Of a stretch of DNA of 64,000 nucleotides, positions 53,536-63,138 are shown piece after piece (the stretch's first letter is position 1; the number at the start of each line of letters is the position of its first letter). This stretch comes from Halomonas sp. GFAJ-1. Lineage in GTDB: Bacteria > Pseudomonadota > Gammaproteobacteria > Pseudomonadales > Halomonadaceae. The position numbers were made by a program, and so were the translations under genes. The notes under the pieces are model-generated. The model saw nothing but the letters and a program-made list of their open reading frames with translations, ran no database searches and had not been told where the DNA came from. Where the stretch lies: NCBI GenBank assembly GCA_002966495.1, contig CP016490.1, positions 2,232,001-2,296,000 on the forward strand, in the 5' to 3' direction.

Positions 53536-54381
53536 ATGAGTGAATCCTTTACTACTTGGCAAGCCCGTTTTGAGAAGCTGCGCAGCAATAAGCTGTTTGA
53601 AACAGTAGTCATTGCCATCATCGTCGTGTCGGCCTTGATGATAGGGGCGCGCACCTATGAAGAAGCAAGTCAGTTTGAACAGTGGCTTATGTACTTAGAT
53701 GTCGCGGTCACGGTGTTCTTTTTGGTTGAGCTACTGATCCGTATGGCGGCAGAAAAAAACTTAATCAGCTTCTTTAAAAAGGGCTGGAATATTTTTGATT
53801 TCTTGATTGTGACCGCCAGCCTCATACCCATGGATGATTCGGAGATGGTGCTGCTGGCACGCCTGTTAAGAATCTTCCGGGTGCTCCGCTTGGTGTCGAT
53901 GATTCCAGAGCTTCGCCTATTGCTGGTGTCATTGGTTAAGTCGATTCCGCGCATGGGCTATGTTGCGCTGCTGATGTTTATTATCTTTTATATCTACGCC
54001 GCCATTGGCAGTTTTATCTTCCATGACGTGGATGAGCAGCTGTGGGGAAATATTGCCCTCGCTATGCTGACGCTGTTCCAGGTAGCTACCTTTGAGAGCT
54101 GGGCAACCGCGGTGCTTTACCCCACCATGGAATACTACCCCTACGCCTGGATCTATTTCCTGACGTTCATTTTTCTCAATGCGTTTATTTTCCTGAATAT
54201 GATGATTGGTATTGTGCTGGACGTTATGCAAAAAGAGAGCGCACTGATTGACTTCGAAAGCGGCGAGGGGGAGGCTGCAGAAATGCAAGGATTGCGTGCC
54301 GATGTAAAAGAGTTGCGCAGCCAGCTGGATCGTATGGAAGCCGCGCTTACCCAGCGTGCCGATACACCCAAAACCGACTGA
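53536..54381 (+). CDS. bacterial voltage-gated sodium channel (BacNav type)
   Basis: A 281-residue single-domain six-helix channel. S4 carries regularly spaced arginines (LARLLRIFRVLRLVSM). The pore-loop filter is TFESWA (residues 185-190), close to the NaChBac and NavAb filters (TLESW), which select Na+. S6 (FLNMMIGIVLDVMQ) is followed by an acidic linker and a leucine-heptad coiled coil (MQGLRADVKELRSQLDRMEAAL), the usual tetramerisation tail. I chose the ATG at 53536 over the GTG at 53503. Homotetramer by family; physiological role inferred to be Na+ or pH linked. Confidence 0.9.
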   Translation: MSESFTTWQARFEKLRSNKLFETVVIAIIVVSALMIGARTYEEASQFEQWLMYLDVAVTVFFLVELLIRMAAEKNLISFFKKGWNIFDFLIVTASLIPMDDSEMVLLARLLRIFRVLRLVSMIPELRLLLVSLVKSIPRMGYVALLMFIIFYIYAAIGSFIFHDVDEQLWGNIALAMLTLFQVATFESWATAVLYPTMEYYPYAWIYFLTFIFLNAFIFLNMMIGIVLDVMQKESALIDFESGEGEAAEMQGLRADVKELRSQLDRMEAALTQRADTPKTD

Positions 54382-54397
54382 CGTTAGGAGCCCTGCC

Positions 54398-56104
54398 ATG
54401 ATGCTGCCTGAGCCTTCAAAAAAATATCGCCCCTTCGTGGCCGTAGAGCTGCCTGACCGCCAGTGGCCTAACCAGCGTATTGAGACAGCGCCTATCTGGT
54501 GCAGTGTTGACTTGCGTGACGGCAACCAATCGCTGATTGACCCTATGGATCAAGAGCGTAAGGAGCGCCTATTTGATAGGTTGCTCAAGGTCGGTTTTAA
54601 ACAGATTGAGGTGGGTTTTCCTTCGGCATCGCAAACGGACTTTGATTTTGTGCGCTCGCTGATAGAGCAGGATAAGATTCCTGACGATGTGACGATCCAG
54701 GTGCTTACCCAAGCGCGCCCACACCTGATTGAGCGCACTTTTGAAGCTTTAGAGGGCGCCAAAAATGCGATTGTTCACGTCTATAATGCGACTGATCCGA
54801 TGTTTCGCCGGATAGTCTTTAACGTTGATAAAAAGGAGTGTGTGCAAATAGCAGTGGATGCTACGGCACAAATTCGTGACTTGATGGCGTCTCATCCTGA
54901 GACGAACTGGACGTTTCAATACTCACCCGAGCTGTTTACCACCACTGAGATGGATTTTGCGGTAGAGATCGTCGAAGCGGTGATGGACACCTATGCGCCG
55001 AGCGTTGATAACCGGATGATTGTTAACCTACCAGCGACGGTCGAGGTGGCCACGCCGAATAATTACGCCGACCAAATTGAATGGTTTTGCCGCCATGTGA
55101 AAAATCGTGACACACTGATTGTGAGCGTTCACCCCCATAATGATCGTGGTACAGGTGTGGCGGCAGCAGAGTTAACGCTAATGGCGGGCGCTGACCGTGT
55201 GGAAGGGACGCTGTTTGGTAACGGCGAGCGTACCGGTAACGTGGATATCGTCACCTTGGCCATGAACATGTACACCCAGGGCGTTCACCCCCAGCTCGAT
55301 TTCTCCAATATTACCCCGATCATGCGTGAGGTGGAGTACTGCAACCAACTGCCGGTGCATCCGCGTCATCCGTATGTGGGCGATTTGGTATTTACCGCTT
55401 TTTCAGGCTCACACCAGGACGCGATCAAAAAAGGCATGGCGGATCGCCGGGCGAATCCTGATGCCATTTGGGACGTGCCTTACCTGCCTATCGACCCGCT
55501 TGATGTGGGCCGTAGCTACGAGGCGGTGATTCGCGTTAATAGTCAATCAGGCAAAGGCGGCGTTTCTTATCTGCTGGAGCAAGAGCACGGAATAGAGTTG
55601 CCACGCCGTCTCTCTATCGAGTTCAGTCAGGTCGTGCAGGAAGTAGCGGAGCGTACGGGCAAAGAGATCACCTCTCAGATGATCTATCAAGCCTTTGCCG
55701 ACGAGTATTTAGAGCAGCGCACGCCCTTTGGACTAGTGAGCCATCGTCTCTCTTCTGAACCTGATAGCCCCAAGGTGATGTTAGAGGCTGTCGTCGAGAA
55801 AGAGGGTGAACGACAGCGGTTAACTGGGCAGGGTAATGGCCCGCTCGCGGCCTTTATAAAAGCACTGATGGCCAATGGGCAGGATGTAGAGATTATCGAC
55901 TACCACGAGCACTCCCGCGGCCAAGGTGCTGACGCTGAAGCCATTGCCTATGTAGAAGTCCGTATCGACGGCAAAGCGGTGTTCGGTGTGGGCACAGATG
56001 AGAGCATCACCAGCGCTTCCATGAAAGGCGTCCTTAGCGCTATTAACCGTCACCACTCGACCCAACCGGTGGCAGCGAACGTGACGGCAGAAACGCTGGG
56101 TTGA
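54398..56104 (+). CDS. leuA: 2-isopropylmalate synthase, long (type 2) form
   Basis: A 568-residue enzyme. The start at 54398 (MMLPEP) has TTAGGAG upstream; the frame opens earlier, at 54356, without need. Motif SVDLRDGNQSLIDPM and metal ligands in HPHNDRGTGVA mark the DRE-TIM catalytic domain; the C-terminal 150 residues form the LeuA regulatory domain that senses leucine. It condenses acetyl-CoA and 2-ketoisovalerate in the first leucine step. It follows the sodium channel by 16 bases. No leucine-rich leader peptide is seen. Confidence 0.95.
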   Translation: MMLPEPSKKYRPFVAVELPDRQWPNQRIETAPIWCSVDLRDGNQSLIDPMDQERKERLFDRLLKVGFKQIEVGFPSASQTDFDFVRSLIEQDKIPDDVTIQVLTQARPHLIERTFEALEGAKNAIVHVYNATDPMFRRIVFNVDKKECVQIAVDATAQIRDLMASHPETNWTFQYSPELFTTTEMDFAVEIVEAVMDTYAPSVDNRMIVNLPATVEVATPNNYADQIEWFCRHVKNRDTLIVSVHPHNDRGTGVAAAELTLMAGADRVEGTLFGNGERTGNVDIVTLAMNMYTQGVHPQLDFSNITPIMREVEYCNQLPVHPRHPYVGDLVFTAFSGSHQDAIKKGMADRRANPDAIWDVPYLPIDPLDVGRSYEAVIRVNSQSGKGGVSYLLEQEHGIELPRRLSIEFSQVVQEVAERTGKEITSQMIYQAFADEYLEQRTPFGLVSHRLSSEPDSPKVMLEAVVEKEGERQRLTGQGNGPLAAFIKALMANGQDVEIIDYHEHSRGQGADAEAIAYVEVRIDGKAVFGVGTDESITSASMKGVLSAINRHHSTQPVAANVTAETLG

Positions 56105-56139
56105 TCAAAGCGATTGCCAATTAAGTGGGGTGGCTAATA

Positions 56140-57261
56140 ATGCGGCCATGGCAGCTCATCGTGTTAACCGCGATTTTGATCGCAGGGCTGCTATCGGCTG
56201 TCGCTTCTCATGAGCTTTTTGATTCTCGTCTGGTGCGCTTGGAAGTGCAGCGCGCACTTCCAGCGCTAGCGCCCACCCTTGAACAAGAGTCGCCAGAGAT
56301 CAATGCGCTGTTTCTCAGTTATACCGCCGACCAGGCGCTGTGGATGAGTGCTTCGCTGGCGCTTATGCGCCACGGCGATATAGCGCGAAGTGCCCTAATC
56401 GACTACGGGCTTTCTCCTCAGTTTCAGGATGTACTCGTGCGCTATGGCGCGGATGCAGTACTGCCCATCAGCTACTTCCGTGATCACGATATCGCCACCC
56501 TGCGCGCCCAGCACTGGGTCGGCGAGCGCTATCAGCAGGTGCGCCGCTGGTGGAGCGATGCAGAAGAAGAGGAGGGCGCTGAGTTCACGCCTTACCGCCG
56601 CGGCCAGATGGGGATTGCGCTGTTGGATGCCAATGGCCATGCGCTGCTAAATCAGTTTGTGGTAGGTGACGAGGGTAACGTGGAGTGGCTGCAAGGCGAA
56701 CGGGTGGTGTCGGGCGTGGGAGATTTCTTTACCAGTGGACTACGCGACCTGGAGAGCCAGTGGCGGCGCGGTGAGACAATAGGCGCAAGTGACCTTGGCT
56801 GGGCCGGCGTTGACATATTAGTCATGGCCAGCACGATCAAAGTGTTAAAGGCGGGTCGAACTGCCCACGCCGCACGGGTAGGAAGTGTTGAAGCCCAGGG
56901 GGCACGTGCAGGGCTGCGGCAAGGCATTGTCGCCTCTGGAGGGCGGTTCGCCACGCTGCCGCGCATGGCCAAGGTGGCAGCGGTGGCGACCACGGCCTAT
57001 ATAGTCGTTCGCCACCCAAGCTTGGTGAGCGCACTAGGGGCTAATCTATCAAAATGGCTAGGCTGGCCGGTATGGCTGGGCCAGTTTCTCATCTGGCTGA
57101 TCGTCTTATTGCCGGTACTGATCATTACGCGCTTTTTCTATCGCTGGCTGCTCACGCCGTTACTGTGGCTGTTATTGCCACTCATGCGGTTATGTTTTAA
57201 GGCGGCTAGCCGCTCCTCGTTGGCCAAGCGCACTCAAAGCCAGGCAGCGGAGCGAGGTTGA
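56140..57261 (+). CDS. membrane protein of unknown function
   Basis: A 373-residue protein. The ATG at 56140 (MRPWQL) has GGGGTGG upstream; a GTG at 56125 is possible. There is one N-terminal hydrophobic segment, a soluble domain of about 230 residues, and three hydrophobic stretches in the C-terminal third (about 280-350) with a basic tail. No enzymatic motif is recognised. It lies behind leuA, 36 bases after its stop. Confidence 0.6.
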   Translation: MRPWQLIVLTAILIAGLLSAVASHELFDSRLVRLEVQRALPALAPTLEQESPEINALFLSYTADQALWMSASLALMRHGDIARSALIDYGLSPQFQDVLVRYGADAVLPISYFRDHDIATLRAQHWVGERYQQVRRWWSDAEEEEGAEFTPYRRGQMGIALLDANGHALLNQFVVGDEGNVEWLQGERVVSGVGDFFTSGLRDLESQWRRGETIGASDLGWAGVDILVMASTIKVLKAGRTAHAARVGSVEAQGARAGLRQGIVASGGRFATLPRMAKVAAVATTAYIVVRHPSLVSALGANLSKWLGWPVWLGQFLIWLIVLLPVLIITRFFYRWLLTPLLWLLLPLMRLCFKAASRSSLAKRTQSQAAERG

Positions 57262-57395
57262 GTAGGAGCACAGTTGAAAAAGTCTTATCTTGACTAGACA
57301 AAGCTTAGCTAACCAAGCCGCACCCTTGGGAGGGAATATGGAAGCTATCAATATACATGAAGCTAAAACACGCGCATGCGAGCTATAGCCAATAT

Positions 57396-58418
57396 TCATA
57401 GCGGTGTTTTGCTGGCCTTGCCAGGTATCTCTCTCACCAGCCGGGGCATTAAGAAGCCGGGTAAGTGGTCGAGCAGCTGCTTTACCAATGCTTGTGCGTC
57501 TTCGTCGGGAACATCAAAGTGGGCTGCGCCTTGCACGGGATCAAACACATGCAAATAGTAGGGCAGTACCCCAGCTTCAAACAGCCGCTCGGAGAGAGTT
57601 GCCAGGGTTGGCACGTTGTCGTTAACGCCTTTGAGCAGCACGCTTTGGTTAAGCAGTGTCACGCCTGCGTGTTTTAGGCGGGCGCAAGCATCGACCACAG
57701 GTTGGTCAATTTCATTGGCGTGGTTAATATGCAGTACTACCACTTTTTGTAAGCGAGTCGCCGCGAGCCAGCTAAGCAGGGCATCATCCACACGGTCGGG
57801 TATAACCACCGGTAAGCGTGTATGGATGCGCAGCCGTTTTAGGTGTGGGATGCTTTCGAGTTGTGCCACTAGCCACGCCAGTTGACGATCGCTGGCGGCC
57901 AGCGGATCGCCGCCAGAGAGAATCGCCTCGTGAATGGAGGCGTCGTTGCGGATATAGTCGAGGGCCTCCTGCCACTGGGCGCGTGAAGGCGCGTTGTCGC
58001 TATAAGGAAAGTGACGCCTGAAGCAGTAGCGGCAGTTGATAGCACAGTTAGGGCTTGCAATAAGCAGCACACGGCCAGCGTATTTGTGAATAAGCCCTTT
58101 GGCTGGTCGGTGTTCGGCCTCTTCCAGCGGATCTAATACGTAGCCCTTTGGTGTTAGGGTTTCATCGCTAACAGGCAGCACTTGGAGCAGTAGTGGGTCT
58201 GCCGGATTATTTGGCTCGATACGTGCCAGGTATGCTTCAGGGACGCAGATATCAAACAGCGCGTGCCCAGCAGAAGCGCCGGGCAACCACTGGCTGTTCA
58301 AACCAAGGCGTTTGCAAAGCGCATTTGGGTCGCGGATCGCTTGGGAAAGCTGCTGCTGCCATGAAAGAGATACCTGGGCAGGCGTCTGCTTAGCGGCAAT
58401 AATGATGTTCTCCTGCAA
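57396..58418 (-). CDS. epmB: EF-P lysine 2,3-aminomutase (EpmB)
   Basis: A 340-residue radical-SAM enzyme. The cluster motif is CAINCRYCFRRH (about residue 111). It converts alpha-lysine to beta-lysine for EF-P modification. The start is TTG at 58418, with a perfect AAGGAGG six bases upstream; the ATG at 58442 lacks such a site. It lacks the long N-terminal extension of clostridial 2,3-aminomutase. Divergent from efp. Confidence 0.93.
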   Translation of the reverse strand: MQENIIIAAKQTPAQVSLSWQQQLSQAIRDPNALCKRLGLNSQWLPGASAGHALFDICVPEAYLARIEPNNPADPLLLQVLPVSDETLTPKGYVLDPLEEAEHRPAKGLIHKYAGRVLLIASPNCAINCRYCFRRHFPYSDNAPSRAQWQEALDYIRNDASIHEAILSGGDPLAASDRQLAWLVAQLESIPHLKRLRIHTRLPVVIPDRVDDALLSWLAATRLQKVVVLHINHANEIDQPVVDACARLKHAGVTLLNQSVLLKGVNDNVPTLATLSERLFEAGVLPYYLHVFDPVQGAAHFDVPDEDAQALVKQLLDHLPGFLMPRLVREIPGKASKTPL

Positions 58419-58569
58419 AAAAGCCCTCCTTCGGGTTATCATGCGCGCACTTATTTAACGACGCCATTTGCAACGCTGCTGGCACATAAGCAAGCTGACG
58501 GCGGCATAGTGTGGCTTCGCGCACCACCTGTTGAAACAAATAACTGAAATGGATAATTGAGAGACATTT

Positions 58570-59136
58570 ATGGCGAACTATTCTACCAACGAATTCAAGG
58601 CCGGTCTGAAAGTAATGCTCGACGGCGATCCTTGCTCAATCGTCGAAAACGAACTGGTCAAGCCGGGCAAGGGCCAGGCGTTTAACCGCGTTAAGCTGCG
58701 TAACCTGATGACAGGCCGTGTGGGTGAGAAGACGTTCAAATCTGGTGATTCGCTGGAAGGCGCTGACGTCATGGATTTGGAGATGGAGTATCTCTACAAC
58801 GATGGAGATATGTGGCACTTCATGAAGACTGATGGCTCGTTTGAGCAGTATGCAGTAGAGAAAAAAGCGCTAGGCGATACCATCAAGTGGCTGAAAGAGC
58901 AGGTGCCCTACACGATTACGCTGTGGAATGACAAAGCGATTTCCGTTACGCCGCCTAACTTCATTGAACTAGAAGTCGTTGAGACTGATCCTGGTTTGAA
59001 AGGTGATACAGCACAAGGCGGTTCTAAGCCTGCGACGCTTTCATCCGGTGCTGTGGTTCGTGTCCCTCTGTTTATCAACCAGGGTGAAGTATTAAAGATT
59101 GATACGCGTTCTGGTGACTACGTGTCTCGAGCATAA
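58570..59136 (+). CDS. efp: elongation factor P
   Basis: A 188-residue three-domain factor. The modified lysine is K34 in ELVKPGKGQAFNR, the exact setting used by EpmA. It rescues ribosomes stalled at polyproline. It lies between epmB and epmA, giving a complete EF-P system. A stem-loop terminator follows. Confidence 0.97.
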   Translation: MANYSTNEFKAGLKVMLDGDPCSIVENELVKPGKGQAFNRVKLRNLMTGRVGEKTFKSGDSLEGADVMDLEMEYLYNDGDMWHFMKTDGSFEQYAVEKKALGDTIKWLKEQVPYTITLWNDKAISVTPPNFIELEVVETDPGLKGDTAQGGSKPATLSSGAVVRVPLFINQGEVLKIDTRSGDYVSRA

Positions 59137-59185
59137 ACACCGCTTTAAGGCACGGCGGTCAGTTAGCCGGGAAGCATCTGTTTTA

Positions 59186-59217
59186 TAAAGCCACGCGATG
59201 AGTCATGCGTGGCTTTA
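59186..59217 (+). terminator. terminator after efp
   Basis: TAAAGCCACGC / GCGTGGCTTTA, 11-bp perfect stem, 10-base loop, with TTA after it. It separates efp from epmA. Confidence 0.8.
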
Positions 59218-59237
59218 TTACGCTTGAGGATACTTAA

Positions 59238-60218
59238 ATGAGAGCTAACTGGCAGCCAACAGCGACGATTGAAACACTGCACGAGCGTGCTCGCTTAATA
59301 GCTATTGTGCGGGCTTTTTTTGCCCAGAGAGGCGTGCTGGAAGTGGAGACGCCGGTCTTAGGGCAGGGGGGCAGCACAGATGTGCACCTAGCGTCGCTTT
59401 CTACGTTAGCGCGCACCGATAAGGGCCAGCGCAAGCTGTGGCTGCAAACCTCTCCAGAGTTTCATATGAAGCGACTTTTGGCGGCAGGAAGTGGGCCAAT
59501 CTTTCAGCTCGCCAAGAGCTTCCGTAATGGGGAGGTGGGGGCGCGGCATAATATCGAATTTACCATGCTGGAGTGGTACCGCCCTGCATTTACGCTGGCG
59601 CAGCTGATTGATGAGACCACCACGCTGGTTGCCAATGTGCTACCAAGCTTTACAGGTCCGGTGGTGCGTTATCGCTATCGGGAGCTGTTTCATACGTACT
59701 TAGCAGTGGATCCATTTACTACCTCGCTAGAGACCTTGCGTACCTTGGCTGCAGAGCGTGGTCATATGTCTGCTCAAACGCTAGTAAAAGAGGGGCGTGA
59801 TACCTGCCTGGATCTGTTGATGAGCATGGTGATTGAGCCGCAGCTAGGTCAACAGGAGCTAAGTGTTGTGCTTGATTACCCGGCTAGCCAAGCGGCGCTG
59901 GCACGCCGACATCAGGATGCCGACGGCGAGTGGGTCGCCTCCCGTTTTGAGCTTTACCTAAACGGTGTTGAGCTGGCAAATGGCTATGATGAGCTGATTG
60001 ATGCTGAAGAGCAGCGCCAGCGATTTGACGAAGATAACGCGGAACGGCGTAAATTGGGCCTGCCAGAAGTAGATGTGGATGAGCGACTGCTGGCCGCACT
60101 TGAGCGTGGTATGCCAGAAAGCGCGGGTGTGGCGCTGGGGATTGACCGTTTGATTCAGCTGGCAATGGGCAAAGCACGCCTGGAAGACGTGCTCGCATTT
60201 TCAACGCCTAACTGTTAG
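59238..60218 (+). CDS. epmA: EF-P (R)-beta-lysine ligase
   Basis: A 326-residue class-II lysyl-tRNA-synthetase-like protein lacking the anticodon-binding domain. Motifs VLEVETPVLGQGGSTDVH, SFRNGEVGARHNIEFTMLEW and GVALGIDRLIQLAMG follow the class-II pattern. It attaches beta-lysine to K34 of EF-P. Ends three bases before the convergent psd stop. Confidence 0.95.
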   Translation: MRANWQPTATIETLHERARLIAIVRAFFAQRGVLEVETPVLGQGGSTDVHLASLSTLARTDKGQRKLWLQTSPEFHMKRLLAAGSGPIFQLAKSFRNGEVGARHNIEFTMLEWYRPAFTLAQLIDETTTLVANVLPSFTGPVVRYRYRELFHTYLAVDPFTTSLETLRTLAAERGHMSAQTLVKEGRDTCLDLLMSMVIEPQLGQQELSVVLDYPASQAALARRHQDADGEWVASRFELYLNGVELANGYDELIDAEEQRQRFDEDNAERRKLGLPEVDVDERLLAALERGMPESAGVALGIDRLIQLAMGKARLEDVLAFSTPNC

Positions 60219-60221
60219 CCA

Positions 60222-61055
60222 TTAAGGTGAACCCAGGCGTTGCCCCATTTCTACTTTGGTGCCGAGCGGGTTGTTGTCAAAGTTGATGGGTTTGGCAAAG
60301 CACATAACCACGGTAGAGCCGAGCTTGAAGCGGCCCATTTCAGCACCTCTTTCCAGCACAATAGGCTGCCCAAACTGCATGCGCTGGGGGTGACCAGAAA
60401 GTGGTGTTACTTGGCCCGACCAAACGGTTTCAATCGCGGCGACAATCATCGCGCCAACCAGCACCATGGCCATGGGGCCATTTTCGGTATCAAAAATACA
60501 TACCAAACGTTCGTTACGGGCAAACAAGCCTGGCACGTAGTTGGCCGTTGCTTGATTCACTGAAAAAAGCCTCCCCGGCACGTAGATCATCTCCCTCAAC
60601 GTCCCGGTAACCGGCATATGCACCCGGTGGTAGTCGCTAGGTGAGAGATAAACGGTGGCGAAGCTCCCGCCCATAAACTCCTCCGCCAGCGCGCTGTCGC
60701 CGCCTAGCAGGGTTTGTGCAGAGAAGGTGTGCCCTTTAGCCTGAACCAGCTGGCCTGCGGTTAAGTGGCCGTACTGGGAAAGCGTGCCATCGGCTGGGCT
60801 TAGCAGGCCTTCGCCCAGTGGGCGGGCATCTGCCTTTAAGGCGCGGGTAAAAAAGTCGTTAAAGGTAGCGTAGGCTGTCGGGTCTGGCTCCAGCGCTTGG
60901 CTCATGTCCACTTTAAAGCGTTTGATAAACGCCTTAATCAGGGGGTCTTTTACCCAGGGATTATCGCACTGGGCGAACCTGCCGGTCAGGCGCGAAAGCG
61001 CGTGGTGGGGCAATGGGTATTGGAGTAGCGAAAAGGCTTTTTGGGAAAATGTCAC
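60222..61055 (-). CDS. psd: phosphatidylserine decarboxylase proenzyme
   Basis: A 277-residue pyruvoyl enzyme. The self-cleavage motif is LGSTVVMCF, where the Ser becomes the pyruvoyl group. The frame is open to 61127, but that start would lie 62 bases inside rhdA; the GTG at 61055, 10 bases after the rhdA stop and matching the usual N-terminus, is preferred. It makes phosphatidylethanolamine at the inner membrane. Confidence 0.92.
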   Translation of the reverse strand: MTFSQKAFSLLQYPLPHHALSRLTGRFAQCDNPWVKDPLIKAFIKRFKVDMSQALEPDPTAYATFNDFFTRALKADARPLGEGLLSPADGTLSQYGHLTAGQLVQAKGHTFSAQTLLGGDSALAEEFMGGSFATVYLSPSDYHRVHMPVTGTLREMIYVPGRLFSVNQATANYVPGLFARNERLVCIFDTENGPMAMVLVGAMIVAAIETVWSGQVTPLSGHPQRMQFGQPIVLERGAEMGRFKLGSTVVMCFAKPINFDNNPLGTKVEMGQRLGSP

Positions 61056-61065
61056 AGTATTATCT

Positions 61066-61908
61066 TCACTTCTCAATCGGTGTATCGTCGCGGTTGCCCC
61101 ATTCACCCCAGGAACCCGCGTAGCCACGAATGTTGAAGCCTAGCGCCTTACCCACCAGCCACGTAAAGCTACTGCGGTGGTGGCTCTGGCAGTGGGTAGC
61201 AACTTCCATATCGGGTGTCAGCCCCATGGCTTGTAGCTCGGTGATTAGCTCGGCGTAATCGCGAATACGCAGCGCGCGGTTGTGGTCCATGGCGTTAACC
61301 CAGTCCATATTTACCGCGCCCGGGATATGACCAAGGTGCTTGTTATTACCTTTCTCGCCGTCGTACTCCGCTTTGGAGCGAGCATCCCACACCGCGAACT
61401 GTTTATCATCCAGCTTCTGTTTGATTTCATCACAGGTGATCAGCGCGTGCGGATTAAGTATCTCGGCGTGGTAGCTGCTTGGCGTGGGAGCGGCTGACTC
61501 AGTGCTTTCTTTTAAACCGGAGTCTCGCCAAGCGTGAATGCCGCCATTTAAATAGGAGTAGCGGGTGTGGCCAATCAGCTCTAGCGTCCACAGCAAACGT
61601 GCCGCCCAGCCACCGCCTTCATCATCGTAAGCGACCACGTGGGTATCACGGGTGAGCCCCAGCGCGCTAAATAACTGCGAAAGAAACTCAGTGCTGGGCA
61701 CATCGTTGGGTACTGGCCCTTCGCCGCGCATCAGATAGCGAAAATCTAGGTAAATAGCGCCGGGCACGTGGCCCTGGCGATAGCTATCGCCGTTCGCTGG
61801 TACGTCGATGATCAATAGTTGTTCGTCGCCCAGATGCTCATGCAGTTGCTCTGGCTCAACAATTAACGGCAGTACATTGGTTTCCGATGAGTGACTGACG
61901 GTGCTCAT
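61066..61908 (-). CDS. rhdA: thiosulfate sulfurtransferase (rhodanese), RhdA type
   Basis: A 280-residue tandem rhodanese: an inactive N-terminal domain and an active C-terminal domain with loop HCQSHHRSS. Azotobacter RhdA has CQTHHR at the same place, so this is RhdA-like rather than a mercaptopyruvate enzyme (CGSGV). It moves sulfane sulfur from thiosulfate or similar donors. It lies just before psd, as I recall from Pseudomonas. Confidence 0.88.
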   Translation of the reverse strand: MSTVSHSSETNVLPLIVEPEQLHEHLGDEQLLIIDVPANGDSYRQGHVPGAIYLDFRYLMRGEGPVPNDVPSTEFLSQLFSALGLTRDTHVVAYDDEGGGWAARLLWTLELIGHTRYSYLNGGIHAWRDSGLKESTESAAPTPSSYHAEILNPHALITCDEIKQKLDDKQFAVWDARSKAEYDGEKGNNKHLGHIPGAVNMDWVNAMDHNRALRIRDYAELITELQAMGLTPDMEVATHCQSHHRSSFTWLVGKALGFNIRGYAGSWGEWGNRDDTPIEK

Positions 61909-61972
61909 GTACGGCTCCCTGTCCTTGAACGTAAGGCATTAAAATTTAAGGCGATAGCGCTAAGCGTTAGCG

Positions 61973-62992
61973 TTAAGCGTTCAGACTATCGAGAATACGT
62001 CGGTAGCTAGCAAAGCGTTCTGGATGAATCTTGCCTGCCTCAACGGCTTCAAGTAAAGCGCAACCCGGCTCATTTCGGTGGCGGCAATCACGGAAGCGGC
62101 AGTGGCCAATATACGGATGAAATTCAATAAACCCGTCGGTGACCTCCTGCTCGTTAAGATGAATCAATCCAAATTCACGAATCCCAGGGGAGTCGATTAG
62201 CTCACCGTCGCTCACCTCATCACTGCGCATGGCATAGAGCCTGGCCGTGGTGGTGGTGTGCGTGCCTTTACGCGAGTCTTCCGACAGCGCGCCGATGCGC
62301 AGGGTTTCATCGGGAAGCAGGAGGTCGATAAGCGATGACTTGCCAACACCGCTTTGCCCAACAAATACCGACGTGCGCCCTTCCAGCTGCTGGCGCAGCG
62401 CTTCAAGGCCGGCATCGTTGGCAATAGTGGTTCGCACTACCGGGTAGCCTAGGTTGCGATAGCGCTCCAACAGCTTACCTAGCTCACCGCCATCTTCAGG
62501 CAGCAGGTCGGTTTTGTTAAGCACTAACACTGGCGCAATACCCGTCGCCTCGGCGGCGACCAAGTAGCGATCAATTAGATTGGGATGGGGGGCTGGCTCA
62601 ACGGCAAATACAATCAGCAGCTGGTCGATATTAGCCGCCACGGGTTTAAGCTGGCCGCGGGGGTCAGGGCGTTTAAGCACACTGTCGCGCTCTTCTCGTG
62701 CTACCACCACGCCGGAGCCATCCTGGCCTGCCCGCCAAATCACTCGGTCACCGGTCACTAAACCATCTAAATTGGCGCGCAGATGACAGCGAATGGGCAT
62801 GCCGTCGGCATCGCGCACTTCTAGCGTGCGGCCAAAGTGTGCCATTACCCGGCCCGGCTGTTCGGCACCGTATTCGCCAGCGGCAAGTTTCTCTGCGTCC
62901 TTTACATCGCGCTTTTCTGCACGCTGGGCACGTTCCGCCTGGACTTTATCGACGCGCCACTGCTGCTGGCGACTTAATTTACGTTTGCTCAT
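61973..62992 (-). CDS. rsgA: ribosome small-subunit-dependent GTPase A
   Basis: A 339-residue circularly permuted GTPase: G4 LNKTDLLP comes before G1 VGQSGVGKSSL and G3 DSPGIREFGL. An N-terminal OB domain precedes these and a C-terminal zinc finger (CRFRDCRHRNEPGC) follows. It acts late in 30S assembly. The ATG at 62992 (MSKRKL) is preferred over the frame's first ATG at 63040. Divergent from orn. Confidence 0.95.
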   Translation of the reverse strand: MSKRKLSRQQQWRVDKVQAERAQRAEKRDVKDAEKLAAGEYGAEQPGRVMAHFGRTLEVRDADGMPIRCHLRANLDGLVTGDRVIWRAGQDGSGVVVAREERDSVLKRPDPRGQLKPVAANIDQLLIVFAVEPAPHPNLIDRYLVAAEATGIAPVLVLNKTDLLPEDGGELGKLLERYRNLGYPVVRTTIANDAGLEALRQQLEGRTSVFVGQSGVGKSSLIDLLLPDETLRIGALSEDSRKGTHTTTTARLYAMRSDEVSDGELIDSPGIREFGLIHLNEQEVTDGFIEFHPYIGHCRFRDCRHRNEPGCALLEAVEAGKIHPERFASYRRILDSLNA

Positions 62993-63138
62993 GACCACCC
63001 GATGCTCGGTACAATAGGGGCATTGTACCCACCTGGGCACTCGACTGTCCTGTATAGGGTGCTGGTGACGACAATATAAGCGACACTTTTACTCAAATCG
63101 CCTTATCGAGTGGCGATACCGGCCAAGGAATGAACGTA

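Noticed and set aside
54398..54460. Leucine attenuator before leuA
   Set aside because: The 16-base gap after the channel gene has no leader peptide with leucine codons and no terminator/antiterminator pair.
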